From a bacterium (GTDB taxonomy: Bacteria; Bacillota; Clostridia; Lachnospirales; Lachnospiraceae), in the NCBI GenBank assembly GCA_028727105.1, contig JAQYOU010000010.1:1-38594 (forward strand): 38,594 nucleotides of DNA, in the 5' to 3' direction. Positions within the stretch are counted from its first letter, which is position 1; each line of letters starts with the position of its first letter. The notes under the pieces are model-generated. The model searched no databases. It worked only from the letters and a program-made list of their open reading frames with translations, and was not told the origin of the DNA. The translations under genes were made by a program, and so were the position numbers. This document shows positions 16,362 to 27,365 of the stretch, piece after piece.

Positions 16362-18184
16362 GTCGCAAATACCTCCTTGTCTGAGATTTTCTTCTTATAT
16401 CCAAGCTTGAACATCGGTGAGAATGCATATCCCTCCTGAATGTAGCCCTCTGCACCACCGGTCTGTGTCAGGGAAACCCTGGTCTCGATAGCCGGGATCA
16501 CAGCGCTGACTGCTGCTGCATCAGAAAGCTTCTCTTCACGACACTTGTACTCGTAATTGATCGTCTTCTCTTCCGCGCCTTCACACTTTAAGGTAATGCC
16601 GGTCATATCCTCCGGATACTCGGTGGTACCGTAGCATGCTACCATGTACTCATCCAGATATACCTCTGCATTCGGATCGCTCATCTCTAAGATCGTACGC
16701 TCAATCTTGATATTTGATGATCCTTCCTCGAAGTATTCCTTTGTCTGTAATTTTACAGTCAGGCCGTTGAACTCGATGTCTACCGGATCAAGAGTCAGGA
16801 TACGTGTCTTGCCCTCCTGTGAAAAATGTGCGTGTGTCGGGCAGAGGCACAGATCAACCTCCTCACCGTTGTAGCACAGCTTTGCGCTTCGGACGGTTCC
16901 CTCTCCTGCGTAGTGCGTGAAATAACCGGCACGATATTTTTCCTGAATGAGGAACGGATAGGATGCATCCTGCACGTGCTTGGTTCCGATACCTACCGGC
17001 CACTCTAATTTCGCAGCATAAGGACGAAGGTCTACGATCGCACCGCCCTGATCCATATTGACGCATGCTCTCATATAAGGATCGCAATACCAGAACAGCT
17101 GCTTGTCTGATCCGTATAAGATATCGCGCCACAATGCGCACTCCGGCTCGGTGTAACGGTTCTCCTTTGTCACACCCTTCTTCTCTCGATAGAAATCTGC
17201 AAACTCAGCCATGGTCATGTCGATGAGCTTACCTTCTTTTTTCAGTTTTCCGTAATATGCACAGCCGTCGGTATAAGACTTCAGCAGCAGCTCATAGGGC
17301 TGCTCCCAGCGTCCCATCTTGTTCATCCAGCCGGGTCCTACGAACATCATGTTGTATGCGTAGCCGTTATTATATTTAGCCAGATCGTGATACTGGTCGA
17401 TCAGGTTGTAAAGATACGGATACTCCCAGGTCTTTGTATCATAGATCATACCGCGAAGTACATTCTGCGGATGTGTTCCGAAATTTGAACCGTTTCCGTC
17501 ATAGCATGCGATCAGGTCACGGGATAAGTGAGGGATCGCTACGATTCCGGAATCCTCAGCCTCATTTGCTGCCGGCGCATGGGTGTTCTGCTTAGACGGG
17601 ATCCAAGGTGCCCAGGGGCCGCCATCAAACAGTGTATACCAGGAATTGTTGCAGGTATGATAAGCCTTAGGGCCCTCCTCCCAGCAGGTAGCCACTGCAC
17701 ATTTCACGCTGGGATAGGTTGCCTTGATGTAATTGGTCAGATCTGCATCCATGTAGTAGGAGCCGGTTGACTCCGGATAAAAACCAAATCGCTCATGAAA
17801 TTTTCCGAATACGTCATCGACGATGGCCTTTTTATCCTCCATGGAGAACATCCAGATACAGAAATCCTTTGTCTTATATTTCTCGCGGAACTGCTCACAG
17901 GGAAGTCCCAGGAGTGATAAGGCGATCTCATCACCATACTCCTCATGGTCATGCTTTGCGATCTCAACCGCCTCATCGTTGAAAAGTGCCGCATAGGTCA
18001 TCTGGATCGTTACCTTCAGACCATTTTCATGTGCCAGTCTCTGCTGTGTCTTAAAGATATCTAAAGACTCGGTGATCAGTGCTTTGTCTCCGATATCCTC
18101 TTCTTTGCCCTGTCCTGTCACTGTCGCAGAATATTCCGGCACCATCTCCGGTCTGTGAATGACATTCAAAATTAATGGATCCAT
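16334..18184 (-). CDS. Uncharacterised protein in the galactan locus (possible carbohydrate-active barrel enzyme)
   Basis: A 616-residue soluble protein without signal peptide that I cannot assign to a named family. The first 350 residues read like a deformed alpha/beta barrel of the NodB/GH57/GH38 sort: a segment resembling a strand-helix repeat (SLDIFKTQQRLAHENGLKVT), acidic and histidine-rich turns (IAKHDHEEYGDE), aromatic-rich substrate-like loops (FDGGPWAPWIPSKQNTH, CDPYMRA) and IPHLSRDL. The last 200 residues are beta-rich. It follows the GH2 beta-galactosidase by 43 bp and overlaps the zinc-ribbon gene. AAGGAGG lies about 11 bases before the ATG. A glycosidase, deacetylase or epimerase role is only an inference from location. 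Confidence 0.72.
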   Translation of the reverse strand: MDPLILNVIHRPEMVPEYSATVTGQGKEEDIGDKALITESLDIFKTQQRLAHENGLKVTIQMTYAALFNDEAVEIAKHDHEEYGDEIALSLLGLPCEQFREKYKTKDFCIWMFSMEDKKAIVDDVFGKFHERFGFYPESTGSYYMDADLTNYIKATYPSVKCAVATCWEEGPKAYHTCNNSWYTLFDGGPWAPWIPSKQNTHAPAANEAEDSGIVAIPHLSRDLIACYDGNGSNFGTHPQNVLRGMIYDTKTWEYPYLYNLIDQYHDLAKYNNGYAYNMMFVGPGWMNKMGRWEQPYELLLKSYTDGCAYYGKLKKEGKLIDMTMAEFADFYREKKGVTKENRYTEPECALWRDILYGSDKQLFWYCDPYMRACVNMDQGGAIVDLRPYAAKLEWPVGIGTKHVQDASYPFLIQEKYRAGYFTHYAGEGTVRSAKLCYNGEEVDLCLCPTHAHFSQEGKTRILTLDPVDIEFNGLTVKLQTKEYFEEGSSNIKIERTILEMSDPNAEVYLDEYMVACYGTTEYPEDMTGITLKCEGAEEKTINYEYKCREEKLSDAAAVSAVIPAIETRVSLTQTGGAEGYIQEGYAFSPMFKLGYKKKISDKEVFATWLNLEKAN

Positions 18185-18217
18185 AATTCAAAGTTCCTCC
18201 TTATTGATTTATCTCTC

Positions 18218-21263
<3,046 letters not shown>

Positions 21264-21284
21264 CTAATGATTGATTAACCTTGT

Positions 21285-21315
21285 AAAAAAGCGGGAAAGG
21301 GAATTCCTCTCCCGC
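21285..21315 (-). terminator. Intra-operon terminator between permease and GH2 genes
   Basis: The hairpin GCGGGA...TCCCGC (21291-21315) with an inner GG/CC pairing is followed on the minus strand by six T residues. It probably lowers read-through into lacZ, or ends the transporter transcript. Confidence 0.75.
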
Positions 21316-21329
21316 CAAACATGCAGTTT

Positions 21330-22148
21330 TTATTTTACCGCACCGGTGATACCCTCTGCGAAGCTCTTCTGCAGACAGAAGAAGATGATAACCGTCGGTA
21401 ATGTACAGAACAAAACAGCCAGCATCAGCATACCATAGTCAGTTACATAACCTGCTGTCAGGTTGGAAACCAGCATCGGCATCGTCTGTGTCTCGGGTTT
21501 GTTCATGATAACCTTCGGCCACAGGTAGTTGTTCCATGCATTCATGAAAGTGATGGTCATTGCTGCTGCGTAGGTAGATCTCATGGTCGGGAAGAACATC
21601 CGCACAAAGATCTGGAACTCGCCGAGTCCGTCGATACGTGCTGCTTCGATGATATCATGCGGGAAGGAGCGGGCACTCTGTCGGAACAGCATGATGAGGA
21701 ACGGCGTGGAGATGGAAGGAAGCACGAAACCGGCTACCGTATTCAGGAAGCCCAGCTTTGCCATCATACCGAACAGCGGGATCATGGTTGCCACAAAAGG
21801 TACCATCATTGCCAGAAGGATCACACTCATCAGTCCATCCTTGAATTTATCGTGATAGATCTCGAATCCGTATCCTGCCAGTGAGCAGACGATCAGGCTG
21901 AGCAACGTCACCACGAGGGAATATTTGAAAGAGTTGCCCATGGCATGCCACAGTTCAGACTGTGCCACCAGCGCTTTGTAATTCTCGATCAGGTACGTTC
22001 CCGGTATCATTTTTCCGCGGATGACATCAATACTCTGGTTTGTGGCTGCGATCGCCATCCAGATCAGCGGAAAAATAGAAAACAGGGAGAAAAGAATCAA
22101 AAATGCATACTGTGCTATTTTTTTCGGTAAACTAATCACGCTTATCAC
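21330..22148 (-). CDS. Carbohydrate ABC transporter permease (MalG/CUT1 type)
   Basis: A 272-residue inner-membrane permease with six predicted membrane segments and the EAA loop EAARIDGLGEFQIFVRMFFP, where the shared ATPase docks. It pairs with the MalF-type permease, whose end it overlaps by 17 bp. The first codon is GTG. A second GTG nine bases downstream, preceded by AGGTGA, is an equally plausible start. No ATPase gene is in the locus, as is usual for CUT1 systems of Firmicutes that borrow a common MsmK-like ATPase. The substrate is inferred to be galacto-oligosaccharides from the neighbouring GH53 and GH2. Confidence 0.92.
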   Translation of the reverse strand: MISVISLPKKIAQYAFLILFSLFSIFPLIWMAIAATNQSIDVIRGKMIPGTYLIENYKALVAQSELWHAMGNSFKYSLVVTLLSLIVCSLAGYGFEIYHDKFKDGLMSVILLAMMVPFVATMIPLFGMMAKLGFLNTVAGFVLPSISTPFLIMLFRQSARSFPHDIIEAARIDGLGEFQIFVRMFFPTMRSTYAAAMTITFMNAWNNYLWPKVIMNKPETQTMPMLVSNLTAGYVTDYGMLMLAVLFCTLPTVIIFFCLQKSFAEGITGAVK

Positions 22149-23031
22149 CTACTTTCATCTGAATAAATGCCAGTGTTCCTACCAGAACCAGGATCAGGAT
22201 GGACATCGCACACGAATAACCAAAGTTCGGTACATACTTAAACGTCGCATCGTATATGTAATGTGACATTGTGATGGATGTGTTTGCAGGTCCTCCGTTT
22301 GTCAGGTTCACAGACTCATCGAACAGCTGCAGCGTACCGTTTGTTGACATGATCGCTGTCAGAAGGATCGTAGGCTTTAACAGCGGAACGGTAATGTGGA
22401 AGAAAGACTGCATCGGTGATGCGCCGTCAATCTTAGCTGCCTCATAGACAGAATACTCAATGTTCTGCAATCCGGACAAATAAAATACCATGTTGTATCC
22501 GGTCCATCTCCATACCAGTGCTAAAATAATGACTGCGCGGGCACCGGTGGTGTTAGTCAGGAATGCAAAAGGTGCATCCAGAATACCAAGCTTCATCAGG
22601 ATCGTGTTCACAAATCCGTCTGTAGAGAACAGTGAACGGAAAATGATCGCATAAGATACCAAGGTGGTCGCACAGGGTAAAAAGATCGCCGTGCGGAAAA
22701 ATCCTTTAAATTTCAGATCTTTATTGTTCAGCATACTTGCCAGGATCAGTGCCAGGATCAACATGATCGGAACCTGAATCAGGAAGTATATAAATGTATT
22801 TCCCAAGGACTTCATAAATACTTTGTCCTGAAACATTCGAATGTAATTGTTGATACCATACCACTGCATGTTTGCAAAGGTAGAACCTTTTTGAAATGAG
22901 TAGATGAAACATTTGATCATCGGATAAAAACTGAAAACTGCTATGAGCAGTGCTGCCGGAGTCAAAAATACCCAGCCGGTCAGATTGTAACGTTTACTCT
23001 GTGAGAGCTTTCTTGCTTTTGCTTTCTCCAT
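22132..23031 (-). CDS. Carbohydrate ABC transporter permease (MalF/CUT1 type)
   Basis: A 299-residue permease with six membrane segments and the EAA loop YEAAKIDGASPMQSFFHITV. The frame opens six codons earlier, but the ATG at 23031 has AAGGAG eight bases upstream, so that start is preferred. The N-terminus is basic and cytoplasmic (KAKARKLSQSKRY), as in this family. It forms the membrane channel with the MalG-type permease. It is preceded by a strong hairpin that probably makes the binding protein more abundant than the permeases. Confidence 0.92.
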   Translation of the reverse strand: MEKAKARKLSQSKRYNLTGWVFLTPAALLIAVFSFYPMIKCFIYSFQKGSTFANMQWYGINNYIRMFQDKVFMKSLGNTFIYFLIQVPIMLILALILASMLNNKDLKFKGFFRTAIFLPCATTLVSYAIIFRSLFSTDGFVNTILMKLGILDAPFAFLTNTTGARAVIILALVWRWTGYNMVFYLSGLQNIEYSVYEAAKIDGASPMQSFFHITVPLLKPTILLTAIMSTNGTLQLFDESVNLTNGGPANTSITMSHYIYDATFKYVPNFGYSCAMSILILVLVGTLAFIQMKVGDKRD

Positions 23032-23062
23032 TTCCCTTACTCCTTCCATTTACGCTTCTGAA

Positions 23063-23091
23063 TAAAACGGGGAACGACAACGCCGTTCCCC
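23063..23091 (-). terminator. Attenuating hairpin between binding-protein and permease genes
   Basis: A perfect 8-bp stem (GGGGAACG / CGTTCCCC, 7-base loop, 23069-23091) is followed by GTTTTATT on the minus strand. Partial terminators in this position are common in sugar ABC operons. Confidence 0.75.
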
Positions 23092-23124
23092 ATTTTCATT
23101 TTTAAATTCCTATTACTGCGTAAA

Positions 23125-24486
23125 TTACTGCATCTGTGCCTCTACAGTTGCCTGTGCATTTGCAAGCTCATCATCGATGTTTCCACCGTTCTGGATGTTT
23201 GTGATAGCGGTAGCTACAGCGTTACGTGCCTCGTAGTAGTATACACCGGTGTTGTTTGAAGGTGTCTTGGTAGAGAAGTCAACAACCTTCTTGAATACAG
23301 CATCTCCGCTGAAGAACTCGGAAGGCTCGCCGTATACGTCAGCCTCTGCTGCGGGTGCCCATGTTGCGATCGCACCTGAAGAAGGAAGGATCTCAGCATA
23401 GAAATCTACGCTTCCGCAGAATGTGCTGTTTAAGAAATCAGTTGCCAGTTCAACGTTCTTGCAGTTTGTTGTAACAGCCCATGAAGAACCACCGTTGTTA
23501 GAGTAGTTGGTAGCACCGTCGATGCCATCAAGCTTCGGCATATTGGTGATTGCCCACTTGCCGGCCTGATCCTCTGCTGCCTGAATAGATCCCATGATCC
23601 AGCATCCGTTGATAACACCTGCTGCTGAGCCTGAGTTGAAAGACTTGATGTACTCATCCCAGTTCTGCTGTGTCAAAAGAAGTGCATTGTTATCTACTAA
23701 GCTGTTGAAAGTCTCTACGACATTCTTTAATGCTGCGTTGTCTGCGATCACTGCTGCACCGTTCTCATCGAACATAGAAGCGCCTGCTGACTGAAGCATC
23801 ATCATGATCAGGTCGATCTCACCGGTACGCTCTGATAACAGATAGTAACCTGTCTTAGCCTGTACGTCAGAAGAGATCTCCTCGAAACGTGACCATGTAA
23901 TGTCTGTTAAATCGTCAATTGTATAACCAGCCTGCTCTAAGATATCTGTACGATAGCAAGCGATAACAGCACCGTTATCAAAAGGAACACCGTAATTTCT
24001 TCCGCCTACAGTAGAATAACCTAACTTACCTGCTGCGAACTGGCTGAAGTCGATGCCTGAATCTGTCAGATCTACGAACAGATCCGGATAGCTGATCGCG
24101 TTTTTCTGGAATGCGTTATCCTGCATCAGTAAGATATCAGGTAACTGGCTGTACTCGCCGGTAGAAGCTGCGTTGGTGATCAAGGGCTGAATGTCATCCC
24201 AAGGAGTCTCAACAACCTCAACTGTTACGTTCGGATGATCTTTCTTGTAATACTCTGCTGCGGTCTCCATTGCATAGATGTTGAATGAGGGATCCCAGCA
24301 CCATACGGTTAACTTCTGCTCTCCCTCAGCTGCTGCATCGTCTGTTGCTGCCGCATCATCCTTTGCTGCTGCGTCGTCTGTTGCTGCTGCGTTATCAGCC
24401 GGTGCTTCAGCCTTGTTGCCGCATCCAGCTAACATGGAAGCGCTCATTGCAACGATCATCAAAGTTGCCAATAATTTCTTTTTCAT
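23125..24486 (-). CDS. Sugar-binding lipoprotein of the ABC importer (CUT1 solute-binding protein)
   Basis: A 453-residue lipoprotein. The true start is the ATG at 24486, with AGGGAGG eight to nine bases upstream; the frame stays open 49 codons further but that part is the leader region. MKKKLLATLMIVAMSASMLAGC is a lipoprotein signal with lipobox LAGC and acylated C22. Residues about 27-55 are a flexible Ala/Asp linker made of repeated DDAAA units. The remainder is an extracellular solute-binding protein family 1 fold (TVWCWDPSFNIYAMETAAEYY, VETPWDDIQPLITNA). It captures the oligosaccharide outside the cell. Galactan-derived oligomers are inferred from the downstream GH2 and GH53. Confidence 0.92.
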   Translation of the reverse strand: MKKKLLATLMIVAMSASMLAGCGNKAEAPADNAAATDDAAAKDDAAATDDAAAEGEQKLTVWCWDPSFNIYAMETAAEYYKKDHPNVTVEVVETPWDDIQPLITNAASTGEYSQLPDILLMQDNAFQKNAISYPDLFVDLTDSGIDFSQFAAGKLGYSTVGGRNYGVPFDNGAVIACYRTDILEQAGYTIDDLTDITWSRFEEISSDVQAKTGYYLLSERTGEIDLIMMMLQSAGASMFDENGAAVIADNAALKNVVETFNSLVDNNALLLTQQNWDEYIKSFNSGSAAGVINGCWIMGSIQAAEDQAGKWAITNMPKLDGIDGATNYSNNGGSSWAVTTNCKNVELATDFLNSTFCGSVDFYAEILPSSGAIATWAPAAEADVYGEPSEFFSGDAVFKKVVDFSTKTPSNNTGVYYYEARNAVATAITNIQNGGNIDDELANAQATVEAQMQ

Positions 24487-24726
24487 TTGGTTATCCTCCC
24501 TAAATTTGAAGCGGTTTGCGCCGCTCTTTTTGTTGAACTTATTGTAACAAAGAAGGATGACTTTGTGCCTTTGATTTCTTTCATAAAACATGCAAATTCG
24601 ACCATGTAAAATGTTCGTTTTAGCACTTTTCACAAAAACAATCTTTAAGATTTGTACAATATATATATTGCTTTTTTATGAATATTATGAACAAACTATG
24701 AACATCATCCACTCGTTTTCGTCGTG
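24487..24726 (-). promoter_or_regulatory. Promoter and leader region of the galactan transporter operon
   Basis: The 240-bp gap between the AraC gene and the binding-protein gene holds a -10 box TACAAT (in TTTGTTACAATAAG on the minus strand) with no good -35 box, as expected for an activator-dependent promoter. Further upstream lie three direct copies of TATGAA (plus-strand starts 24677, 24686, 24697; spacing 9 and 11). A 5-bp hairpin AGCGG / CCGCT lies in the leader just before the ribosome binding site. The direct repeats are candidate AraC-family binding half-sites. No rho-independent terminator for the araC gene is apparent. Confidence 0.5.
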
Positions 24727-25671
24727 CTACCATCCCTTTAACATGGAAACATTGTACTCTAAGATCTTTCCCTCATAATTTTCCGGGTGTTTTTTCCACT
24801 GATAGGGAGTAATATCCAACAATTTTTTGAAATTTCGCGTAAAGGAGGTCGTAGATTCGAAGCCTACCCTGCCGCTCACCTCATCCATAGCCATGTTGCT
24901 TTTTCGCATCAGCTCGCAGGCCCGCTGGATACGCACCAGGTTCACATACTCAATCGGAGTCATATTGGTCTGCTCCTTAAACACACGCCGAAAATGTGTC
25001 TCGGACAGGCCACAGCGCTCCGCCAGCATCTCCACACGCAGACCCGAATCCATATAATTCTTATTAATATAATCAAGTGCATCGTTGATCAGCACGAGAT
25101 TACTCCGGGACACGATACGAAGGCTCTGATCGCTCTTTTCACTCATACACAACCGGTATAGTTCCATGAGCAGCGCCTCCGACAGCCCTTTTGTCACACG
25201 CTTGTAATGCTTTTCCTTATGTGCCATCTCATAGATCAGCAGATCGATCATCTGAAAAAGCTGCGGACAGCTGTCTTTGCTGAAGGTCATATGCGTCTTA
25301 TTCAGCTGCGCCACCACCTGTCTCTGAAACACTTCATCATCCGGATATACCTCGCGCACCAGCTGCGCCGGATCCAGAAACAGATATTCCCAAAAACTCT
25401 TCTTCCCTTCCTCACTGATGGTCGTGTGAGGAAGATTTTTCGGAATGATCGTGATCGTGCCCGGATGATAGGGATTTCGCCCTTCCTCATACCCCATCTC
25501 GCCATGCCCTTCATGACAGACACCGATCTCTAACAGGTTATGAAAATGCAGGCCATCCACGTCCCGTCCGTAATCACGCACCCAGCTCTCACCAAATAAG
25601 GCCAGGACGTACTCGTCCTGACCTATTTCGTAATAGCGATATTCGATTGAATCTTTTTTCTTTTTCGCCAT
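24727..25671 (-). CDS. AraC family transcriptional regulator with cupin sensor domain
   Basis: A 314-residue regulator. The N-terminal half (about 30-120) is a cupin-like ligand-binding domain (GLHFHNLLEIGVCHEGHGEM, HPGTITIIPKNLPH). The C-terminal 100 residues hold the two helix-turn-helix motifs of AraC/XylS (EMLAERCGLSETHFRRVFKE; VGFESTTSFTRNFKK). It is encoded directly upstream of the ABC importer and galactan enzymes on the same strand and most likely activates them in response to an imported sugar. It starts 12 bases after ilvE, so it may be partly co-transcribed with it. Confidence 0.92.
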   Translation of the reverse strand: MAKKKKDSIEYRYYEIGQDEYVLALFGESWVRDYGRDVDGLHFHNLLEIGVCHEGHGEMGYEEGRNPYHPGTITIIPKNLPHTTISEEGKKSFWEYLFLDPAQLVREVYPDDEVFQRQVVAQLNKTHMTFSKDSCPQLFQMIDLLIYEMAHKEKHYKRVTKGLSEALLMELYRLCMSEKSDQSLRIVSRSNLVLINDALDYINKNYMDSGLRVEMLAERCGLSETHFRRVFKEQTNMTPIEYVNLVRIQRACELMRKSNMAMDEVSGRVGFESTTSFTRNFKKLLDITPYQWKKHPENYEGKILEYNVSMLKGW

Positions 25672-25683
25672 ATATGTATTCCT

Positions 25684-26706
25684 TTAGATCTCTACGATCC
25701 ATCCTTCCGGTGCCTCGATGCGTCCCATCTGGATACCGGTCAGTGTATCGTACAGCTTCTTTGTCACAGGTCCCATCTCGTCCATGCCGCTGGGGAAGCA
25801 GATCTCGTTGCCGTGATCGTTGATCTTTCCTACCGGTGAGATAACAGCTGCGGTTCCACACAGTCCGCACTCTGCAAAATCCTTGATCTCGTCAAAGCGT
25901 ACCGGACGATGCTCTACCTTCATACCTAAGTATTTCTCCGCAACTACCATCAGGGAACGACGTGTAATAGACGGTAAGATACTGTCGGACTTCGGTGTTA
26001 CCAGTGTGCCATCCTTTGTGATGAAGATGAAGTTTGCGCCGCCGGTCTCCTCAACATAGGTTCTGGTGGCTGCGTCAAGATACATATTCTCGTCAAAGCC
26101 CTTCTCGTGGGCATCTACGATCTGGTACAGGCTCATTGCATAGTTCAGGCCAGCCTTGATATGTCCGGTTCCGTGAGGTGCTGCACGATCGTAATCACAA
26201 ACACGGATGGTGATGGGCTTTGCGCCGCCCTTGAAGTACGGTCCTACCGGTGTACAGAAGATACGGAACTGATATTCTTCTGCAGGTTTTACGCCGATAA
26301 CTGCAGAGCTTCCAAACATATAGGGACGGATGTAAAGTGTTGCACCGGATCCGAAGGGAGGTACATAAGCCTCATTTGCTTTCACAACTGCCTTCACAGC
26401 CTCAACAAACTTGTCCTCCGGGAATACGGGCATCTCCAGGCGTTCGCAGGAGTCCTTCATACGGCTTGCGTTTAAGTCCGGGCGAAAGCATACGGTTCTG
26501 CCATCCTCTGTGGTATATGCCTTCAATCCCTCAAAACAGGTCTGGGCATACTGTAACACGCCTGCGCACTCGGTCAGAGTGATGGTTGCATCTTCTGTCA
26601 GAACGCCTTCATCCCATGCTCCGTTTTTATAATTTGAGACAAATCGCTTGTCTGTTACCTGATAAGCGAATCCTAGGTTTGACCAATCGATGTTTTTCTT
26701 TTCCAT
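25684..26706 (-). CDS. ilvE: Branched-chain amino acid aminotransferase
   Basis: A 340-residue fold-type IV PLP aminotransferase that catalyses the last step of leucine, isoleucine and valine synthesis and the first step of their breakdown. The PLP lysine is K184 in GTGHIKAGLNYA. FEGLKAY, RMKDSCERLEMP and EETGGANFIFI are typical. Length is normal. It begins about 50 bases after the membrane-protein gene. A TATAAT (in TTTTATAATAATAAG on the minus strand) lies in that gap but no clear -35 box is seen. There is no T-box leader. Confidence 0.95.
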   Translation of the reverse strand: MEKKNIDWSNLGFAYQVTDKRFVSNYKNGAWDEGVLTEDATITLTECAGVLQYAQTCFEGLKAYTTEDGRTVCFRPDLNASRMKDSCERLEMPVFPEDKFVEAVKAVVKANEAYVPPFGSGATLYIRPYMFGSSAVIGVKPAEEYQFRIFCTPVGPYFKGGAKPITIRVCDYDRAAPHGTGHIKAGLNYAMSLYQIVDAHEKGFDENMYLDAATRTYVEETGGANFIFITKDGTLVTPKSDSILPSITRRSLMVVAEKYLGMKVEHRPVRFDEIKDFAECGLCGTAAVISPVGKINDHGNEICFPSGMDEMGPVTKKLYDTLTGIQMGRIEAPEGWIVEI

Positions 26707-26754
26707 AGTCTGATTCCTCTTTTCTTATTATTATAAAACACCTTTCCAATCAGT

Positions 26755-27348
26755 TTAGTCCCATCTGCCTGGACTGTCAAGAGTTTTCATTTTCAAAAGC
26801 TTCATCACCCTGGGGCGATTGTAACGTTGAATGATCACAAATTGCAGATCGATCAGAGCAGCTGCTATGGATGTCACAATAAAAACCATTGGAACCCCAT
26901 ATGGGATGATCAGCAGAAGCGGAACAAACGACAATACTATGATGATCCGATGGACCAGTTCCGCCTGCGCCATATTGTGCAGCAGGTCGTCCATGCTGTT
27001 TTCCCGAAGATCGAACTGTTCTGGTTTTGCTGTGATCATATGCACTTTCCATTTCTTCACGTTCAGTCTTCGATAGAGATCCTTTTCGAAGCTATGTATG
27101 CGAAAACCTGCGGACTCCAAATGAAATTCACGGTTTCGGTAAATGACTGTAACCGCTTCTCCTACGATCAGCCTCATGGAAAAATGATAAGATATCGTTA
27201 GAAAGGTTACATACGCTGACAACATCCAGCCCTGATGATAAATGTGATGCAACACTGCAAAACCGACAGCAAGCATAATAAAAACAAGGTTCATCCCTAT
27301 CAATATCGCGATGTTTTTTGCAGTCTTTCTGCTTATTGCTTGTTTCAT
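26755..27348 (-). CDS. Membrane protein resembling CrtO-type acyltransferases
   Basis: About 197 residues with four hydrophobic segments: two near the N-terminus, then two after about residue 130. The motif QRYNRPR near the C-terminus reminds me of glycosyl-4,4'-diaponeurosporenoate acyltransferase-like (CrtO) proteins. No carotenoid genes are nearby, so the name should not be taken as function. The frame opens 15 codons earlier, overlapping the previous gene, but the ATG at 27348 has GGGAG five bases upstream and starts 17 bases after that gene's stop, so it is preferred. Confidence 0.6.
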   Translation of the reverse strand: MKQAISRKTAKNIAILIGMNLVFIMLAVGFAVLHHIYHQGWMLSAYVTFLTISYHFSMRLIVGEAVTVIYRNREFHLESAGFRIHSFEKDLYRRLNVKKWKVHMITAKPEQFDLRENSMDDLLHNMAQAELVHRIIIVLSFVPLLLIIPYGVPMVFIVTSIAAALIDLQFVIIQRYNRPRVMKLLKMKTLDSPGRWD

Positions 27349-27365
27349 ACTTTCTCCCACTCGTC

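Noticed and set aside
24500-24530. CcpA catabolite-repression (cre) site near the galactan promoter
   Set aside because: TTGAAGCGGTTTGCGC resembles the consensus but is one base short in the left half; the hairpin explanation fits as well.
24487-24633. 49-codon upstream extension of the binding-protein frame
   Set aside because: The lipoprotein signal and a strong ribosome binding site fix the start at 24486; the extension is the promoter/leader region.
26707-26754. T-box leader upstream of ilvE
   Set aside because: The gap is under 50 bp, far too short for a T-box.
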